A stretch of DNA of 64,000 nucleotides from Chenopodium formosanum. Its lineage: Eukaryota > Streptophyta > Magnoliopsida > Caryophyllales > Amaranthaceae. A model generated the notes under the pieces. The model saw only the letters and a list, made by a program, of their open reading frames with translations. It did not search any database and was not told where the DNA came from. A program made the position numbers and the translations under genes. Each line of letters starts with the position of its first letter. Position 1 is the stretch's first letter. The stretch is taken from positions 15,566,379 through 15,630,378 of the forward strand of contig CM044880.1 in NCBI GenBank assembly GCA_024500155.1, given 5' to 3'. This document shows, one piece after another, positions 22,609 through 33,698 of the stretch.

Positions 22609-24966
22609 CCCACACTTATAAAAATAAAATAGATGCTAAAACAAAAGATAAAAGTGAGCTAAAAAAGTGTAGAAACTCAAGCATTAAAATATAAAGATTC
22701 AAAAGCGAGGTTGCACACCTTGGGGGCTTATCTAGGGTCTTGAGCCTTTATCCACTTCTTCTATAACCTTTAGCCTAACCACGTTACAACCCTTAAAAAG
22801 ACCTTTTTGAGGTATACACATACTTGTGCGAGGCTCGGCTAGAGCTACGTTCGTACTGATTCCTAACGGATACGTAGGCAACCTCACATCGAGGTGCGAC
22901 CGTAATAAAAATGCATTCATATTCACATTCACACACTTACACCATGATCATATCAAGGGATTCCCTATGCTCATCCCTATCCATTTAGAGCTAGACTTGG
23001 GGGCTTGATCCTTACATCATTAGCTTACCTAGCCTAAGAGTCACCACCATTTGACTCTTTTCAATAATATTTTTCCACACACTTAGCCTTTGCGGCCTAG
23101 CTTTAGTATCACTTTCACACACCGCACAGATACATGACCAAATATACTTCCCTTAGGAACCCTTTGTCATGAAATCTTAACATTGAAGCATGCCTTGTCA
23201 TATCAATCATAAATCATCATTGCATCACGAAGTATGAAGTGCTTAGCCCACGTGCCTAAATTACCCAAATACTTTCATCATTGAGTCAACCATTGAGATA
23301 GCCTAGGATGGATTAATCTTTGCACCTTGAGAGATAGTATCAAACAACATTTGACTAAGCTCATTCAACATGCACCTTCAAACACTTCGATTCTTTTTTC
23401 GCGTCTTTCTTTTTCGGGAGAAAGTCGGTACCCTCCACATAAATGATGGAAAATTTTTGCTTTTTTGCATTTTCGAGTCGCACAATCATAATACAATGCA
23501 CACACGGGTCATGAGTCACACGTGTCATTTCACTTCGAGTCGAGTCAACCTCGAGTCAATCATGCCGAGTCAAGTTTATACCTTGAGTCGTGTCAAGTCG
23601 ATAAGTTAAGCGATGTTAAACCTTAGGTCAACCCTAAGATGGTTAAAGAAATTGGCAAAGTTCTATAATCAAAATAAATACAGGTGCAGCAGAATAGGGA
23701 AGACCCTATTACAGCGTTCGGTGACAGAGTTAATTCCTGGCGCCAGAGATATTTCAGCAGCGACAGAGATCAAAGCCTATCAAAAAGGTGATTTCGACCT
23801 CATACAGCAATTTCGGGTTCCTTGGTACGCCAGTTAGCCCCTATAAGCAATTTGACATGATTGAGTAGTCAGTTTGATTACAATCACAATAAGTGGTCGA
23901 CCTGATGAAAGATCGTCTCACTTAGCTTGAAGCGCCTAAGAATTGGCTCATCACGGAAACACCGACATACTGGTTTTAGCGGAAGCAAAGTTCAGGCGAG
24001 CTTTAGAGATCGACAAACGTTGGTCTTCGGAAGTTTTTCTTCAGAATATTATCGCAACAAACGTTTAAGTACCGAAGCTCTATTGTCCAGAGACGCGTGG
24101 GCATATTATTCAAGCTCTTTTGTTCAGAGGCGCGTGAACATTTCCATCAAGCTCTTTTGCTCCAGAGACGCGTGGGCATATCATTCAAAAGCTCTTTGCT
24201 CCAGAGACGCATGGACATATCATCAAAGATCTCCTGTTATCAAGCTTTTCGCTCAGAGACGCGTGGGCATCCTATTTTCAAGCTCTTTGTTCAGAGACGC
24301 GTGAACATATCAAAAAGAAGCTCTTCGCTTAGAGACGCGTGGGCATCCTATTATCAAGCTCTTCATTCAGAGACGCGTGGACACACATTTAGAAGATCAA
24401 ATAAAAAAGAAGCTCTTTGTTCAGAGACGCGTGAACATATCAAAAAGAAGCTCTTTATTCAGAGATGAGTGAACATCAAAACAGCAAGGTGGCATTCCCT
24501 AGATTGTGGAGAGTTGTCACAAACAACTGAGGATTGTTTCGAGAGAAATAATCTTCGATGGTATTCCCTTAGACGTGGAATATTATCAATGTGGATGAGG
24601 ATTGTTTCGAGAGAAATAATCTTCGATGGTATTCCCTAGGACATGGAATATTATCATAGCGGAGGAGGGTCGTTTCAGGTGAAGCAATCTTCTAATTTGG
24701 AAGCAGTTACAGGCGTAGCGGTTTTCAAGCGGGATGACATTCTCTAGCTTGCAGGAGGTCATCAAAACAATCGGTTACTTTCAGAGACGTGTGCTCGACG
24801 GTGCAAGATACGCGTTTCTTAACTCTTTTATCTGTTTAACTAACGCTAGTTTGCAGGTATCTGCGTTACAAGAGTGATTTAGGATCGTAGAACGTTCTGA
24901 GTCATTATCCGTCCCTATCGATACCTTGACTTTTGTTTTCGAAACTTGCGTTTCTCCAAACTCAGT
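22609..24966 (+). other. Tail of element B, second part
   Basis: The inverted equivalent of 4745-2359 in element A. It contains the post-pol motif (TGCGACCGTAAT side at about 22830-22910), the inverted CCGTCATTTTT-type motif (23411-23452), a single GGCGCCAG at about 23738, the tandem array (24070-24490) and the AATATTATCA units (24540-24680). No credible coding frame; long frames over the array only mirror the repeat. Confidence 0.8.
24070..24490 (-). repeat. Tandem array of about 37-bp units (element B)
   Basis: The same array as at 2820-3340, in inverted orientation, with roughly ten units of AGAGACGCGTGGGCATAT, then a variable part and AAGCTCTTTGCTC. Unit number and order differ from element A, so the array changes length between copies. 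Confidence 0.85.
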
Positions 24967-24981
24967 CAAAGTGGGGGCTTC
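24967..24981 (+). other. Polypurine tract of element B
   Basis: CAAAGTGGGGGCTTC lies directly before the TGTAGACACC start of the 3' LTR. Confidence 0.85.
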
Positions 24982-27082
24982 TGTAGACACCCAAATGTGT
25001 CTCCCCAAGAACCAAACCCAGTGATGAGTACCTTTCACGTCGAATCATAATCGAATGAAGCGAAAGTGTGGAAAGTCTAGCGTTGCGGATAGTTTTAATT
25101 TCTTTTCTCTTCTCTTTGTTTTTGAAAACTTATTTTTAAGAAAACAGCCAATCCAGTTTGGTTGGTCCATGATATGGGTCCAATAGTAGTGTAGTTGGAT
25201 GGGGCTTGACAAGAGCTTTCCAACGATATATTATAAGCCCAATTCCGATGAATATTGAGGAAGTTATGGCCAATTTACCAAATTGGGCCCGGTTTGAGCT
25301 TTATGTACGGCCCAATGATCTAGGGGAGGGCCTAATATGATTTATCATTCCTAATGCAATTAGGAATGGTTTTAGTCTTCTAGATTCTTCTAGAAAGTTC
25401 TTTTCATTCCTAATTCAATTAGCATTGATAAATTGACCTTTTGTTGACTTTTCAGAGTTTTAATTAAAATCAAAAAGCATTTTCGAGGAAAAGATACGAT
25501 TTTATCCTCCAGTACGGCAAACTTATCTGATTTTCGAAAACGCGTTAAAAACAGGCCTGGCGCCTGACTCCAGGCATTGGCGCCTGGAATCAGGCTTGGC
25601 GCCTAGTGCTAGCCATTGGCGCCAATTAGCTGGTGCTGGCGCCAGCTCTGTTTTGCGTGTGCCAACCTCGTTTTGCGTGCGCCAAGTGCTTTGTTTTGAT
25701 ATTTTATCTTTTTGGCTGATTTCTCTATAAATTACGTATTAAAAACTTCATTTTGATAACCAGATTTCATCGATTCTTATTTTTAAAACCAGTTTTCAAT
25801 TCTCTCTTATTCTCTCAATTAACCAATTCTCATCAACATTCATCTACATTCACCTACAATCAGTTTTCATTCGCGATCATTAATTCCCTAATTTTCTCTT
25901 CATTCATTCATCTCCCCCTCTCTCTCTTTTTCTAAACTTTGTTTTCAAATACAAAATTCCACATTCATTAGATCTAGAAACACCTAGCCATATTCGAAGT
26001 TGCCTTCGCCCTAGACGTGAAAGGTTTAATTTATGAGGGTTTGGTCCCAAATCTCTCTTTCAATTATTTAATTTAATTGTTTTGTTTATTATTTTCTTTG
26101 AAGTTACTAACGTGTGTATTTTGTTATTAGAAAGAGGTACGAGGCATCCAAGTAAGTGCTTTAATGGTTTTAATTGATATTATGATTTAGAAATCATGTT
26201 TATATTGTTATTATGATATTCCTAGTATCATGTCTAGGGTAACTTTAATACTAAATATGATTGTCACGATGCTTCCTATGTTCTTCCTAATGTTTATGAT
26301 TGTTAGTATCATGTTAGGGTTAAAGATTTGATTTTTTGCTTAGTGACATGCTAGGGTTTGTTATTAATCTTGTTAGTATCATGCCTAGGATCTTGCTATT
26401 ATTATGCTTTAATATTAACATGAACATGATTATGATTATAATTGTTATAATTTATGATGATTATGAATATTATTATTATTTTGATGATGATTATTTTATC
26501 TATGATGATATTATTATTTATGATTATAATTTTATGATTATGATTATTATTATGTTGCTTGATGCTTATTTATTGTTATTGCTTATCACGCCCTTTATTG
26601 CATGTTTAAAGGGAATTTGGTATTTGTAATCACTCTTAATAAGATAATTAATAATCTTGTTAGGGTTAATTTGATTATAATTTCAAGTGATCGCCAATAA
26701 TAGTTTATTTTTGCATTAATATTCAACCAACATAGATTAAACATGTTTAGGGTTAATCCTATTGATTGCATGTTAATTAAAAAGCGCACATGAATACGAT
26801 CATAATAAAGTAGAGGCCTATTATTAGGGCAGGTTCAATCTCTTTTAGGTTGGATTTGTACCTTCATCCCCGAAGCCTTATTTGGTTCTAGAACTTATGG
26901 AGTTGACGATCTCTTGGATCGTTAAGGGGTGTAACCTTCGTCCTATGAACGGTTTACAAGTTCCTAAAACTTGTTGGCGACTCTTTTGCTCTATCTTCTT
27001 CCCTTTTGGACGCCACCGTACTTTAGTGTATGATCACAGTGGGGTTCAAGCTAGGGGTTAACGCTTGAAATTATTCCCTACA
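24982..27082 (+). repeat. 3' LTR of element B
   Basis: 2101 bp, TGTAGACACC to CCCTACA. GGCGCC array about 25556-25685, TATAAAT at 25736-25742. It differs from the 5' LTR by scattered substitutions and by an extra GGCGCC unit (about 26 bp near 25622-25647) that is absent at the same place in the 5' LTR. This shows that the arrays change by unit gain and loss. Confidence 0.9.
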
Positions 27083-28422
27083 CTTAGGAGCATTGAGTTC
27101 TTCATTAAAATCTTGGCGAGAATTTTGTTCGATGGCCATCACCCGATTTGCTAATCCTTCTACCACATTCAAGAGCATGGCAATGACATCATGCAATTTT
27201 CGAACGTCCTCTTTTAGACTTGACGAGTCTTCCCTGGTATTATCAAAAAAAGGCTTTCATCCTCCCCAATCATGGCCACTTCATCGAGAGAGGTCATATA
27301 AGCTGTCTCGATCATGGGCTCTCCTACAGGTGTGATAAGAAGTGATGGATCGAAAGATTCTTGGTCATCTTCGATGGCTAGAATCTTGGAACTTTCATTG
27401 TTATCGATCAGATCTGGAATAGCTTCTTTGAGTTTCCAACACTCCTCAGTGTCGTGACCCTTTCCTTGGTGATATTTGCAGTGCTTATTAGGGTCCCACT
27501 TAGGTGGCCTGGCTTCTAGAACTGGATCTTTGATAGGCCCTATGGGCATGACTAGTCCTTTGTAATGTAGCTTCTCAAAAGCCGTTTCATAACTCATACC
27601 AAGTGGAGTGAACACCCTCTTTGATCTTTGGATTCGTGGTTTAGAGGCGTTCGTGGCATGTACCTCATTAATGGGAGAGGAAGAAGAAGGATGGTCGTTC
27701 TTCTTTCCTCTCGCACTATTATCTTTCAGAAGGTCATCTTCAATGTCAATGCCTATATTATAGACAGCCTTGAAAGTATTCAAGTTGTTTTGGTACTTTA
27801 AGTGCTTTGAATACTTCCCTTGGAGATTCTTGATAAACATCCTCACAGATTCCTTTTCGGTAGGAGCCTTGACCATATTAGCGGAAGTTTCCCTCCATTT
27901 ATTGAAGAAAGAAGTGAACCCTTCGTTTTCTTTTTGTTTTAACATCTCAAGTTGTCTGTGGTCTGTTTCGTCTTGGATGTTGCACTTGTATCTATCAACG
28001 AAAGCGTTTGTTATCGACTCCCAAGAAGAGGTTTTTTATTTCTTGAGAGAAAAGAACCATTGTTGACAAACGGTTTCGAGAGATAGTGGGAACAGAGAGG
28101 GGAAAACCTTCTTATCAATACTCTTAATACTCATTATAGTTTTGAAAGCTCTTAGATGGAAGTAAGGGTTATCTGTTGCCTTGAATTTAGGGATGTTAGT
28201 GGCGTTGAACTTATGCGGAAGAAGTTCCTTGTCCAGCGAGACCCCTTGTGAACTCATGCCCTGAAATTTATAATCACTAGATAGCTTTCTTAGACTCTCT
28301 TGCATAAGGTCCATTTGTTGTTGCTTCACGGGATCATTGATCTTGAGTGTGAGTAGCTTCAGTGTCTCAGTCACGGTAACCAATTGGTGCCTAAGCTCAT
28401 TGACTTCTTCTTGAGTTGCCAT
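27083..28422 (-). pseudogene. gag of element A, N-terminal part
   Basis: Starts MATQEEVNELRHQL at 28422. Residues 1-50 are likely a coiled coil; the middle, with FHLRAFKTIMS and CQQWFFSL, matches the conserved capsid-like gag region of gypsy elements; one CKYHQGKGHDTEEC knuckle lies at about 27436-27487. Lesions: an in-frame TAA at about 28038 (Glu codon in E) and a likely 1-nt indel in a run of seven T (27245-27251, minus strand). After that run a second frame continues to the CTTAG duplication and into 6080-5395. In-frame similarity to D and E also extends about 35 codons upstream of the ATG. Confidence 0.85.
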
Positions 28423-30086
28423 TATCTTTTTAGCCTTCCTCTTTTGATGAATAGGTTTATCAAAAAGTGAGACTTGAACAAAGGTGTTATCCTTGATTAA
28501 TAGCCCTTCTTTCCTCGACCAAGTACTGTGGAAAAGGAATTTGGGGATATCTATTGTTAATTATTTGACTCATACTTTATTCAACATGCAATGGATGGAG
28601 GAAGTGAAGAAAGATGGAATAGAACGGGAAGAAAAAAGATGTAGATGGAGAGATATGAAAAATTAGGAATAGAATGTACCCCCCAACTCAAATGACGGAA
28701 AAGACCGACTCATGCATGAACCTAAGACATGGTCATGGTGATGTGTACTCAAAGTGTGTGCTAAGACTAGTGAGTGTAGATGATATGTTAAGACTCGTGT
28801 CATGACCATCTGGCTAGACTATGTGACTAGGCTCAATTAATGACTCGACAAGGCATGATTGACAGCGAAAATTAACCGAATTAATTAGTAAACTGGTTAA
28901 TTAGACACTAGGTGATGACTCGACCAATAATCCGAACTGTCGACAAAACGACAGGACTGGCGTCGCACTATGTAGCTTGGCGCCAGACGACAGAGCTGTC
29001 GCCAGGCACCACACTCCACAGGGTGGAGCTACAGTTCAGTTTTTGGCGCCAATGGTGGAGCTCCAATCTGGGACTGTTTTCGGTGTTATTAATCAAAAGG
29101 GGTATGCCTAAAGTCGTACTAGGTCAATTCTGATTAAAATATTAGACTTTATTGACTCAAATTTATTAATTAATTATTTAGGCAAAGTTCTTTAAGTCAT
29201 TAATTTATTTAATCTCAACACAAGTCAAACAAACGGTTAAGAGAACATAGAAAATATGCACAACAATTAATGCGCAATTAGTCAAGTAGACACAATATGA
29301 TGCAATGAGTTTGCAACCTAACCATGGCTCTAGTTCTCTTAAGTTCGGGATATGGTTTAGTCAATAGAGGGTCCATGGTTAATTGTCCGCATGCACCGCG
29401 CGGAAGCCTAACCGTGAAGGGTTGGCGCGAGTGGATGGGACACCGCGAGTTTTAGAAAAAACTCGCTTCCATGGTCTGGTGAATTCAACAATCTCGGATG
29501 TACCCTTTGTTGCACAGAGCGTTCAATTAGGTAGATGGAGCATGAATTCCCATAGGGTTATGTCCATATCTAGAACACATATGGGTTTCAGAAAAGCGAG
29601 AAAAAATTCAATCAGGAAGTAGGATCGAGCAAACAATACGAAAAACCGGTCGAAATTAGAACGCATATTTCTGGCTCGGTATTGGGGGAAATTGGCACCA
29701 ACAAACAGAAACTGGCGCCAGTTTTTAACTGTAGCGCCTGGCGCTGATGCTGGCGTCTGGCGCTACGGCTAAAAGTCTGGCGCCAATGCTCTGGCCCCTG
29801 GCGCTACTTCCCACATGCCTCAGCAGCTTTCTGTGCTCGATAAAATTTTCCAGTTTCGCGCGGTGTTATTTCGGTCCTAGTTGTGAAAAATATTTCTCAA
29901 ATTTCCTACGTGTAAAATCCTGTGTTTTTAACTCATTACGGATGGTCTTTCCAATGAGATATTTTTTATGCATATGACAATAATGTTAATCAAAATTACG
30001 CACATGAAATACTTAGAACGTTTCGAGTCTCATCCACTCATTCTAAATCATTGCCGAAACAAATTCAGGAATTAAAATAGAAATCC
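28423..30086 (-). other. Leader of element A
   Basis: Between PBS and gag. It contains two GGCGCC-type blocks (29693-29815 and 28958-29055), the CCGTCATTTGAG motif at about 28690 and a possible splice acceptor (CACAG, ending at 28526 on the minus strand) before a stretch coding in frame into gag. The frames at 29383-29622 and 29747-29977 are repeat shadows. Confidence 0.7.
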
Positions 30087-30104
30087 TCCCCAGTGGAGTC
30101 GCCA
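30087..30104 (-). other. Primer-binding site of element A (tRNA-Arg)
   Basis: On the minus strand TGGCGACTCCACTGGGGA, five bases after the LTR end. From memory of plant tRNA-Arg(ACG), whose 3' end is CCCCAGTGGAGTCG plus CCA, the match is complete over 18 nt. tRNA-Arg priming is known for Ogre-type elements. Confidence 0.85.
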
Positions 30105-30109
30105 AAAAC

Positions 30110-32165
30110 TGTAGGGAATATTTCAAGTGTTAACCCCTAGCTTGAACCCCACTGTGATCATACACTAAAGTACGGTGGCGTCCAAAGGGAAAGAAGATAG
30201 AGCAAAATAGTCGCCAACAAGTTTTAGGAACTTGTAAACCGTTCACGAGGTGAAGGTTACACCCCTTAACGATCCAAGAGATCGTCAACTCCATAAGGTC
30301 TAGAACCAAATAAGGGTTCGGGGATGAAGGTACAAATCCAACCTAAAAGAGATTGAATCTGCCCTAATAATAGGACTCTACTTTGTTCAGATCGTATTCA
30401 TGTGCGCTTTTTGACTAACATGCAATCATTAGGATTAAACCCTAAACATGTTTATCTATGTTGGTTGAATTTAATGCACAAATAAAACTATTATTGGAGA
30501 TCAATCGAATTATAATCGAATTTACCCTAAACAAGATTATTAAATATCTTATTAAGCGTGATTATAAGTACAAATTCCCTTTAAACATGCATAAAAGGCG
30601 TGATCAAGCAATAACAATAAATATATCAAGCAACATAAAATAATAATTATAGAGTTATAATAAAAATAATCGTGATTAAAATAATAATCAAAACAATAAT
30701 CAACATAATAACAATCATAATCATAATAATAATAATCATAGCAACAATAAAATTATGATCATAACCAAAACAATTATAAAAATAATCATAAAGCATAATA
30801 AAAAAAGCAAGATCCTAGGCATGATACTAACAAGATTAATAACAAACCCTAGCATGTCACTAAGCAATAAAAATCAAATCTTTAACCCTAACATGATACT
30901 AACGATCATAAATATTAGGAAGAACATAGGAAGCATCGTAACAATCATATTTAAAATTAAAATTACCCTAGACATGGTACTAGGAATCAAAATAACAATC
31001 TAAGAATGATTTCTACATCATAACATTAATAAAAACATTAAAGTACTTACTTTGATGCCTCATACCTCTTTATAATAACAAAATACAGACGTTAGTAACT
31101 TCAAGGAAAATAATAAAACAACAATTAAATTAAATAATTTAAAGAGAGATTTGAGACTAAACCCTCAGAAATTAATCCTTTCACGTCTAGGGCGAAGGCA
31201 ACTTCGAATATGGCTAGGTGTTTCTTGATCTAATGAATGCGGAATTTTGTATTTAAAAAGCAAGTTTAGAGAGATGGAGAAAGAAAGATGGTGAATGATT
31301 AGAGAATACGAGAATTGATGATTGCGAATGAAAACTGGTTGTAGGTGAATGAATAAGAATTGATGAGAATTGGTGAATATTATTATTGAAGAGAATGAGA
31401 GAGAATTGAAAACTGGTTGTATGTTCATGAAAATGGAGTTTTTAATACGTTATTTATAAAGTAAATCAGCCAAAAAGATAAAATTAATAAAACAGAGTCT
31501 GGCGCACGCAAAACGAGATTGGCGCCAACGCTGGCCATTGGCGCCAGGCGCAATGCTGGCGCTAGGCGCCAATGGCTGGCGTTGGGCGCTAATCCTGTTT
31601 TTGACGCGTTTTCTAAAATCTGATAAATTTTGCCGTACAGGAGGATAAAATCGTATATTTCCCTCAAAAATGCTCTTGGATTTTAATTAAAACTCTAAAA
31701 AGTCAACAAAAGTCAATTTATCAATGCTAATTTAATTAGGAATGAAAAGAACCTTCTAGAAGAATCTAACAGACTAAAACCATTCCTAATTGCATTAGAA
31801 ATGATAAATCATACTAGGCCCTCCTCTAGATCATTGGGCCGTATATAAAGCTCAAACCGGGCCCAGTTCAGTAAATTGGCCATAACTTCCTCAATATTCA
31901 TCGGAATTGGGCTTATAATATATCGTTGGAAAGGTCTTTGCAAGTCCTATCCAACTACACTATTATTGGACCCATATCATGGACCAACCAAACTGGATTG
32001 GATGTTTTCTTAAAATAAGTTTTCAAAAACAGAGAGAAGAGAAAAGAAATTAAAACTGTCCGCAGCACTAAACCTTCCACAATTTCGCTTCATTCGATTA
32101 TGATTCAACGCGAAAGGTACTCATCACCGGGTTTGGTTTTTGGGAGACACAAATGGGTGTCTACA
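30110..32165 (-). repeat. 5' LTR of element A
   Basis: 2056 bp, minus orientation, with PBS at its low-coordinate side. GGCGCC block at about 31499-31595; TATA-like box at about 31451-31458 (minus strand). It is followed on the high side by Athila-like pol without a matching target duplication. Confidence 0.9.
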
Positions 32166-33698
32166 CTAATGTGCTCAAAGGTTATTGTGTACACGGATCA
32201 TATCGCGATGCGATATCTCATGACCAAGAAAGAAGCAAAGCCTCGCTTGATCCGTTGGGTTCTCTCTCTCCAAGACTTTCACATGGAAATGAGGGACAAA
32301 AAGGGAGCGAATAACTATGTAGCGGATCATTTGTCTAGGCTACCTTTTGAGAACAAGGAGGATGTACCAATTAATGATGAGATAGGATTCGAGGCTCTCA
32401 TGGCTATGGTGTCAATTTCTACCCCTTGGTATGCGGATATAGCCAACTATCTTGCTTGTGGAGTCGTTCCCCCAGAGTATTCTTCTCAACAAAAGAAGAA
32501 GTTTTTCAAGGAAGTGAGAAGGTACTTTTGGAATGACCCATACCTATTCTAGTAATGTGGAGATGGCCTTTACCGAAAGTGTATTCCATATCATGAAATT
32601 CAAGGAGTTCTTGAGCATTGCCACTCACTACCATGTGGAGGACATGGTGGTGTTGACAAAATAGTGGCAAAATTCTCTCAATCTTTATTGTGGTGGCCGA
32701 CAATGCATAGAGACGCCCACCAATTCGTTGCGCAATGTGATAGATGTCAAAGGAGCGGAGGCATTACCAAGAGGGACGAAATGCCCTAACAAAGTGTTTT
32801 AGAAGTTGAACCCTTCGATGTTTGGGGGTGGATTTTATGGGGCCTTTCGTTTCTTCTTGTGGAAATCTATATATCTTGGTAGCGGTTGATTATGTGATGA
32901 AATGGATTGAATCCATACCTTCACCTACTAATGATCACAAGGTTGTGCTTAAGCTTCTAAAGAAGATCATTTTTCCTAGGTTTGGAGTTCCAAGGGTGCT
33001 AATAAGTGATGGAGGCTCCCATTTTGCCAAAAAGCAATTTGAAGCTCCTCTCAAGAGGTATGGCGTTCATCACAAGGTTGGATTACCTTACCACCCTCAA
33101 AGTCAAGGACAAGTGGAGGTCTAGAATCGTGAAATAAAAAATCTTCTTAAAATATTGGTCTCTCAAACTTGATGACATACTATGGGCTCTTAGGACGGCG
33201 TACAAGACTCCAATCGGCACGACCCCGTATAGGTTGGTCTATGGAAAGGCTTGTCACTTGCCAGTTGAGTTAGAATACAAGGCTTGGTGGGCCATCAAAG
33301 AGCTAAATATTGATTTATCGTTGGCTTGTGAGAAGAGATTGCTTAAGCTCAATGAACTTGAAGAGCTTAGAGATGATGCTTATGAGAGCTCAAGGTTATA
33401 TAAGGAGAAGACCAAAAAGTGGCATGACCAACATATTCGAAACAAGAACTTTAAGGTTGGAGACAAGGTTTTGCTTTTCAACTCAAGGCTTTATTTTTTT
33501 CCGGGTAAACTCAAATCAAAGTGGTCGGGGCCTTTTGTGATATCAAAGACTACTCCTTATGGCTCCTTTGAGTTGGATGCGGATGGTAACAAGTTTATGG
33601 TTAATGATCATCGTTTAAAGCATTACTTTTTCAAGGAAGAAGTTGGTATCATCGAATGTATAATGCTTGATCCTTTGGATCCCAAGTCTCCCCCTTGA
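32166..33698 (+). pseudogene. Athila-like gypsy pol fragment (RNase H end and integrase)
   Basis: The frame begins inside RNase H ([32 protein letters not shown]), then a zinc-binding HHCC region (HCHSLPCGGHGG ... CDRCQ), the integrase core (GVDFMGPF, LISDGGSHF, YHPQSQGQVEV) and a C-terminal chromatin-side part ([21 protein letters not shown]). These phrases are typical of the Athila lineage, not of Tat. Lesions: tandem stops at about 32550, a frameshift near 32820, a stop at 33121 and a frameshift near 33170. The 5' part (gag, protease, RT) is absent; the fragment starts at the LTR of A. Confidence 0.88.

Larger units (their letters stand above)
6081..27082 (+). mobile_element. Element B: non-coding Tat-family element (LARD-like), split by element C
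   Basis: 5' LTR 6081-8169, PBS 8175-8192, leader to about 9690, tail 9690-10340, [element C], tail continued 22609-24966, PPT 24967-24981, 3' LTR 24982-27082. Without C it is about 8.7 kb. The leader runs collinear with that of A until about 9675, then jumps to the sequence just past the gag stop of A, so gag has been lost. No frame looks like Gag or Pol. It keeps both LTRs, PBS and PPT and has a perfect CTTAG duplication, so it did transpose, presumably with borrowed proteins. Confidence 0.88.
261..32165 (-). mobile_element. Element A: gag-only Tat-lineage LTR retrotransposon, split by element B
   Basis: Read on the minus strand: 5' LTR 32165-30110, PBS 30104-30087, leader, gag 28422-27083, then (after removal of B at 6081-27082) the rest of gag 6080-5395, a long non-coding tail with a tandem array, PPT 2358-2344 and 3' LTR 2343-261. 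No protease, RT, RNase H or integrase is present between the gag stop and the PPT. The two LTRs share private variants, such as a GTTCAGATC variant and a GGCGCACGC stretch, so they are a pair. Outer flanks are ATTCT (256-260) and CTAAT (32166-32170), not a target duplication. By family knowledge such an element would need Gag-Pol supplied in trans. Confidence 0.85.

Noticed and set aside
23927..24468. Repetitive protein made of RDAWAYYSSSFVQRRVN-like units
   Set aside because: Overlapping frames all give repeat peptides, since the tandem array has units of mixed length. There is no upstream start context and no constant register in A and B.
30087..30104. tRNA-Arg gene fragment
   Set aside because: The match is 18 nt at a fixed five-base distance from an LTR end, which is a primer-binding site; no tRNA cloverleaf surrounds it.
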